Of a stretch of 39,084 nucleotides of DNA, positions 35,129 to 39,084 are shown one piece after another. How positions within the stretch are numbered: the first letter of the stretch is position 1; each line of letters opens with the position of its first letter. This DNA is from Ignavibacteriales bacterium. Its GTDB lineage: Bacteria > Bacteroidota > Ignavibacteria > UBA10030 > UBA8401. The stretch covers positions 10,338-49,421 of the forward strand of contig JAPLFO010000148.1 in NCBI GenBank assembly GCA_026390635.1. Direction: 5' to 3'. Both the position numbers and the translations under genes were made by a program. The notes beneath the pieces are model-generated. The model made no database searches and was not told where the DNA came from. It saw only the letters and a list, made by a program, of their open reading frames with translations.

Positions 35129-36127
35129 TTAGAACGCTATGCCCACGCTGATCCGCTGGACATTGGGCAGAATGTCGTAGATACTGTAGCCATAGTCAAA
35201 AGCGAGCAGCGATCCGGCAAATGGAAACGAGGCTCCGGTCCCAAAGGTAAAGCTCTCATCATCGTAATGATAACGGTACCCGCCGCGCAGGTACACGCGA
35301 TCAAAGAACGACGTCTCGATTCCTGCGTTGATGCGCTCACGATTGTCGCTGGGATGTGCGGCGTCCACTGCGCCGCGCACGGAGAATGTTTCCGAGCGGT
35401 ACAGATCCATTCCTATCCCCACCTGAAAATGAAGCGGCAGTGGGTACTGATCGGGCTCATAGCGCGCGGGCGCCAGACGGCTATTTGGAAAATTTTTGTC
35501 GCGAAGATATGTGATGTTCAGATCGGGTCCATTGAACTGAAGATCGCCGCCGAAATTCGTCATGCTCATCGCAATGGTCAGATTCTGGAAATCGATGCGG
35601 TATTGTGTTCCAATGTCGAAGGCAATACCGTCGGCAACTTCATTCCAGATGCGTTCGTACACATATTTTCCCGTTATACCGACACTGAACCGGTCAGTCA
35701 AAAATCGTGCATACGTCAGACCGAGCGCAAGATCCTGCGCATCAAAGAACTGCCCGGTTCCGTTCGGCTGCGACTCCGTGGTCACTTCCATCCGATCCAT
35801 CGACAGCACGATCGCGCTTGCCGCCAGCACACCGGACTCTCCCATCGCATGCACCACCGAAACCGCATTGATGTCGAACGATTGAAGCCAGCGCATGGAC
35901 GAAAACTGCGCCGCGTTGTTTTCCACACGGGCGACACCTGCCGGATTCCAGAACACGGCAGATGCATCATCCACTGTCGCGACGCAGGCGCCCGCCATGG
36001 ACGTTGCACGCGCACCGATCGGTATTTGAAGGAATTTGGCTCCGGCGGATCCCAGATTCGGATTCTGCGCCGCCAACGGCAGCGCGATGAGACATATGCC
36101 GGTGATAGTACTGAGCGTTCGTTTCAT
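35129..36127 (-). CDS. PorV/PorQ-family outer-membrane protein (second copy)
   Basis: This protein of about 332 residues has a signal peptide and NPNLGSAGAKFLQIPIGARATSMAGA, then DDASAVFWNPAGVARV. It ends FDYGYSIYDILPNVQRISVGIAF. It matches the protein at 17854 along its full length, including TTESQPNGTGQFF against TTELNPEGTGQSF and the YLRGGYRYHYDDE block. This makes it a paralogue from the duplicated cassette. It lies 12 bases after the large secreted protein and 11 before the kinase-like gene. It probably receives or anchors the large protein's C-terminal tail in the outer membrane; this role is inferred from the PorV family. Confidence 0.87.
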   Translation of the reverse strand: MKRTLSTITGICLIALPLAAQNPNLGSAGAKFLQIPIGARATSMAGACVATVDDASAVFWNPAGVARVENNAAQFSSMRWLQSFDINAVSVVHAMGESGVLAASAIVLSMDRMEVTTESQPNGTGQFFDAQDLALGLTYARFLTDRFSVGITGKYVYERIWNEVADGIAFDIGTQYRIDFQNLTIAMSMTNFGGDLQFNGPDLNITYLRDKNFPNSRLAPARYEPDQYPLPLHFQVGIGMDLYRSETFSVRGAVDAAHPSDNRERINAGIETSFFDRVYLRGGYRYHYDDESFTFGTGASFPFAGSLLAFDYGYSIYDILPNVQRISVGIAF

Positions 36128-36139
36128 ATGCATGTCCTG

Positions 36140-38932
36140 TTATTTGATCACAGCAAATCGTCCAAGGAATTCACCGGCCGCAGATTTTACCATGAAGACG
36201 TACATGCCGGCAGCAATTTCGCGCCCGCCTTCCGCGCGAAGATCCCATGCCTCCGTCCCGGTCTGATTATTATGATGCAGCGTCTTGACCAGATTTGCAT
36301 CCAGCGTGAAAACATAGATTGCGCAATCCGTCGGAAGGTGTGTGAACTGTATCTGCCGCACCGGTTCGCGCCGGAGCTCGCCATATTCCACTTCATACAG
36401 GGAGGAAACGACGTACGGATTCGGTACGACTTTAATCCCTCCAATTTCAGCAGAGGCTTTCTGCACATCCACGGTCGGCGCAAGGATGGAAAATCGAAAC
36501 CTATCCAAGAGTGACGGTTCGACGGAAACGATGCAATCAACTGAATAGCTGTTGCCCGGCAGCGGCGGATTATTGCTGTTGAAATCGATCATTGCCGTAA
36601 TGCCGTTGAAGGTAATTGACGTTCCAGCAAACACTGTGTCCTTCGTCAGGATTACCGTTGACACAGAATCGCGCACGGAGAGGGACACAAATCCTTTTCC
36701 GGCGGCAGTTCCCTTTCCTATGGTCGAGAGCAAATACCGGTTCGTTCTAAGCGCGCTGCTGTTTCCTATGCTGAAGGTTGCTGCGAAGGAAAGATCCGTT
36801 CCGCCCACACGTGAAATATTCTGAAACGTTTCCGGCGGCTGCATTGAGAAACGGATCCCGTCCGTCGTTGTCTGCATAGCGCCGGACTTAAATGGCCTGG
36901 CTGACGATACGGTGTCTGCGTTGTCGCGTGTGCAGTAGGATTCAAAACTGAGAACGATATAGTCTCCCGCTTTGGGCAGATAGATCGCAGAGTCGAGCGG
37001 ATTCGGATCCTCCACACGGATATTCAGGATAATGGTAAATCCCTGGGATTGAATTTTTGTATAGGTGATTCCGGTCGCCCGATTGTAATTCTTTTCTGCC
37101 ACAACATCTAGGCCGGTCGTCAGGTCTGTGATCGTCACCGTGCTGGGAGTGGTGAAAAGAATCCCGTAGCTGCGGGGTACAAGTTTCATCGTATCGAGCA
37201 CAATAGCCCGTACTTTTGTCCTCAGGGTTCCTTTCTCGGTCCGCTGCCTGTAGGTGAATCCGACGTCATAGGCATGGTTGGCAAGCAACGGAATGTCCGC
37301 CGGTTGAACGAGAATCTCGTAGTTCGATTTTCCCTGGCCGTAATGCATCGTTGCACCGGAGCGAACGGGTGTGCGTCCAATAGCTTCCGACCGCGGTGTG
37401 ACGATTGCCAGATTCGTGACTCCAGGAGTCTTTCCGCGCGGACATTCCAGGCTTGCGGACAGCGAATCTCCTTTGTCGTACGCAGTAACGGTGTACCAAT
37501 ACTCGATTCCGTTCATGAGCGAGGTATCGACAAAGCTGCGTTGAATATTCCGGCTGTAGGTAAATTCGTTCACCACATCAAAATAGTCGGCAAGCAGTGA
37601 CCAATTGGTGCCTTTGTCGACCGAACGATAGAGACGATATCCCTGAAAATCCCTCTGAGCCGGATTCTCTCCTGTGCGTTCCGCTTTGTCATCCCAAAAT
37701 ATCGTCACTCGCCGATCACCGGCGATACCCGTTACCGTCGGAGTGCTCGGCGGTTTCAGAATCACAAAATCCTTCAGCATGATGCTCCTGGCAGTGTCCA
37801 CACTTGCGAGAGCCTCCTGCAGCGTATTGCCGGCGGCAATCGCCGTATAGAACGTCAACGTATCGCCCGGTTTGATGGTGTAAGGACCGGACGCAATTTC
37901 TGCAACCAAGTCCATTCCTGCCGGAGGAATCAGAGTCGGATCGTCAAAGTGAAGATTCGTATCTGATCTCACATGAAAATATTTCTTGCCGATCGGCGAA
38001 TAATAGAGCGACGGTTTCGATGCCATGATACCGTACAACACGGTATCAATGTCATTATTGCTGTCGTCATTATAGAGATAATAGTGCATGTCGGTAATAC
38101 CGGCTTCTTTGCCGTTGATCATCGGCGTTTTCAGAAATGTGCAGCCGAAAAATCCCGTCTTTCCTGACGTCCAGTCTGTCGTTAGACCGTCATCATAGAA
38201 GTAGACAAAACTGCGCGCCTTGTCAAAAGCAAGCAAGTCGTCAGTATATTCCAGCGCACCGCCGGGATCGACATCACCGACATCTATATCGCAGTACATT
38301 GCAAAATAGAGACTGTCATACGTTCGCGAACTCTTATTCACAACGTCATATTTAAAGAACAACAGATTCTGTGCGTACTTCACGCCGTACGCATACCCTG
38401 TTTGCGCCACCGTGATTCCCAATGCGCCGCGGCTATTGTTTGCGTCATTGAACACGCAGTAGCTGTCCTGATCCGATTTGATGACGGGACTGCCCGTGGC
38501 ATCTTTCACAGGCCAGCCAAGAGTCGGATGCCATGTCGCCGGATTGTCTGAAAAAGCTACCATTGACAATTTCGCGTTATGGTACCCGCCGACGGCTTCC
38601 CATTCTTCGTCTGTTCGGTACCGTCCCTGAATGACGCTCCCTGGAACACCCACATACGGGTTTATCCGGTAGATATAGTTCTGCCCGGAATTGATTGGAA
38701 ATTCTCCCGACGGTCCCTGCGCTACACGCCTTGGGTAGAGCTTTCCACGGTTTTCAAAAAAGAGCCCGATGTTGCTGGCATTGTGCACACCGGCGGCGCG
38801 GTCTTCCACACCGGACGTTTTGCCAAGCCGCACCGGTTCAGCGTTCCGATCCCGCGCCGGATTCTGCTGCTGCGCCGCCATCCAGCCGTACAACACTATC
38901 ACCACCGTGCAAAGGAAAAGAAATCGTTTCAT
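36140..38932 (-). CDS. Large secreted surface protein (930 residues), second copy
   Basis: This is a paralogue of the protein at 18860-21652, nearly equal in length. Shared blocks include DRAAGVHNASNIG, ENRGKLYPRR, VIQGRYRTDEEWEAVGGYHNA, GWPVKDATGSPV, SDQDSYCVFND, the FnIII-like VTIFWDDKAERTG with GYRLYRSVDKGTNW and YWYTVTAYDKGDS, and the end block KVVPNPYVVSSLYE to FAVIK. Acidic loops such as LYNDDSNNDIDTV again suggest calcium sites. The middle (about 560-800) is much less conserved and may carry ligand specificity. A signal peptide (KRFLFLCTVVIVLYGWMAA) is present. It lies 18 bases after the receptor stop and 12 before the PorV-like gene. I infer a surface partner of the receptor; the ligand is unknown. 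Confidence 0.75.
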   Translation of the reverse strand: MKRFLFLCTVVIVLYGWMAAQQQNPARDRNAEPVRLGKTSGVEDRAAGVHNASNIGLFFENRGKLYPRRVAQGPSGEFPINSGQNYIYRINPYVGVPGSVIQGRYRTDEEWEAVGGYHNAKLSMVAFSDNPATWHPTLGWPVKDATGSPVIKSDQDSYCVFNDANNSRGALGITVAQTGYAYGVKYAQNLLFFKYDVVNKSSRTYDSLYFAMYCDIDVGDVDPGGALEYTDDLLAFDKARSFVYFYDDGLTTDWTSGKTGFFGCTFLKTPMINGKEAGITDMHYYLYNDDSNNDIDTVLYGIMASKPSLYYSPIGKKYFHVRSDTNLHFDDPTLIPPAGMDLVAEIASGPYTIKPGDTLTFYTAIAAGNTLQEALASVDTARSIMLKDFVILKPPSTPTVTGIAGDRRVTIFWDDKAERTGENPAQRDFQGYRLYRSVDKGTNWSLLADYFDVVNEFTYSRNIQRSFVDTSLMNGIEYWYTVTAYDKGDSLSASLECPRGKTPGVTNLAIVTPRSEAIGRTPVRSGATMHYGQGKSNYEILVQPADIPLLANHAYDVGFTYRQRTEKGTLRTKVRAIVLDTMKLVPRSYGILFTTPSTVTITDLTTGLDVVAEKNYNRATGITYTKIQSQGFTIILNIRVEDPNPLDSAIYLPKAGDYIVLSFESYCTRDNADTVSSARPFKSGAMQTTTDGIRFSMQPPETFQNISRVGGTDLSFAATFSIGNSSALRTNRYLLSTIGKGTAAGKGFVSLSVRDSVSTVILTKDTVFAGTSITFNGITAMIDFNSNNPPLPGNSYSVDCIVSVEPSLLDRFRFSILAPTVDVQKASAEIGGIKVVPNPYVVSSLYEVEYGELRREPVRQIQFTHLPTDCAIYVFTLDANLVKTLHHNNQTGTEAWDLRAEGGREIAAGMYVFMVKSAAGEFLGRFAVIK

Positions 38933-38950
38933 AAGTCAATCATCCTTTCA

Positions 38951-39084
38951 TCAGAATCTGATCGCTGCACCGATGCGAACATTCATCGGCGGCCCGTAAT
39001 TTGAAGGATCCCGCATATATTCCTTCGACGAATTCTGCGCGAGCGTGAAATCCGGATCTCCCGTATCGGCATAAACATAGAGCA
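38951..39084 (-). CDS. TonB-dependent receptor, C-terminal fragment (continues beyond window)
   Basis: Only the last 44 codons are visible, read as YVYADTGDPDF, then SSKEYMRDPSNYGPPMNVRIG and AAIRF before the stop. This aligns with the end of the receptor at 21674 (LYTDSGSPDM, YSEEYYRNPANYGSPRRIRLG, LRLSM), including the terminal strand with an aromatic last residue. The 5' part lies outside the window. It completes the receptor / large protein / PorV-like order of the second cassette. Confidence 0.85.
   Translation of the reverse strand, partial: LYVYADTGDPDFTLAQNSSKEYMRDPSNYGPPMNVRIGAAIRF

Noticed and set aside
35267-36514. Plus-strand open frame of 415 codons
   Set aside because: It lies opposite the PorV-like gene and the end of the large surface protein, has the histidine- and arginine-rich make-up of antisense frames, and shows no domain.
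1-39084. CRISPR arrays, tRNA or rRNA genes, prophage or insertion sequences
   Set aside because: No regularly spaced repeats, no clover-leaf-like sequence, and no transposase or integrase reading frame was found.

Overview
The window reads as chromosomal DNA of a free-living member of the Bacteroidota/Chlorobiota/Ignavibacteriota (FCB) lineage, most like Ignavibacteria. The reasons are two proteins ending in type IX secretion (T9SS) sorting domains with the LEQNYPNPFNP-type start, two PorV/PorQ-like outer-membrane proteins, TonB-dependent receptors with carboxypeptidase-like N-domains, and a four-gene 2-oxoacid:ferredoxin oxidoreductase. No phage, integrase, CRISPR, rRNA or tRNA gene was seen. 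Almost everything is on the minus strand, except three genes at 9.8-13.6 kb.

Layout. 1-0.6 kb: end of a redox/metal operon (ArsR repressor, then a small CxxC thioredoxin running off the left edge) with a clear operator. 0.7-7 kb: a DapA-family aldolase, a palindromic repeat element, the korDABC operon, a glutamate-racemase-like protein and a secreted Ntn-type hydrolase. 7.4-9.6 kb: pgl and zwf of the oxidative pentose phosphate pathway; zwf is broken by an internal deletion and frameshift. 9.8-13.6 kb (plus strand): a two-gene ABC system and an AzgA-type purine permease, closed by a terminator shared with the convergent gene. 13.7-15.6 kb: a secreted beta-helix protein with a T9SS tail.

15.8-27.7 kb is the most interesting part: seven close-packed minus-strand genes behind one promoter with two operator-like palindromes exactly 30 bp apart. 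In transcription order they encode an M20 peptidase, a YfcC-type permease, an RpiR regulator, a TonB-dependent receptor, a ~930-residue secreted protein, a PorV-like protein and a T9SS-exported cyanophycinase-like (S51) peptidase. I read this as a candidate outer-membrane uptake locus for a peptide polymer, possibly cyanophycin or a related aspartate-containing peptide. The S51 gene carries a one-base frameshift.

28-34.4 kb: lemA-htpX membrane stress genes, a GNAT-thioredoxin (YoaP-like) fusion, a HEAT-repeat protein, a secreted M20 carboxypeptidase and a transglutaminase-like protein. 34.5-39.1 kb: a second copy of the receptor / ~930-residue protein / PorV triad, followed by a P-loop kinase-like gene. 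The receptor runs off the right edge. The recurrence of this triad in the same order suggests a conserved functional unit, comparable in layout to SusC/SusD pairs but with different proteins.
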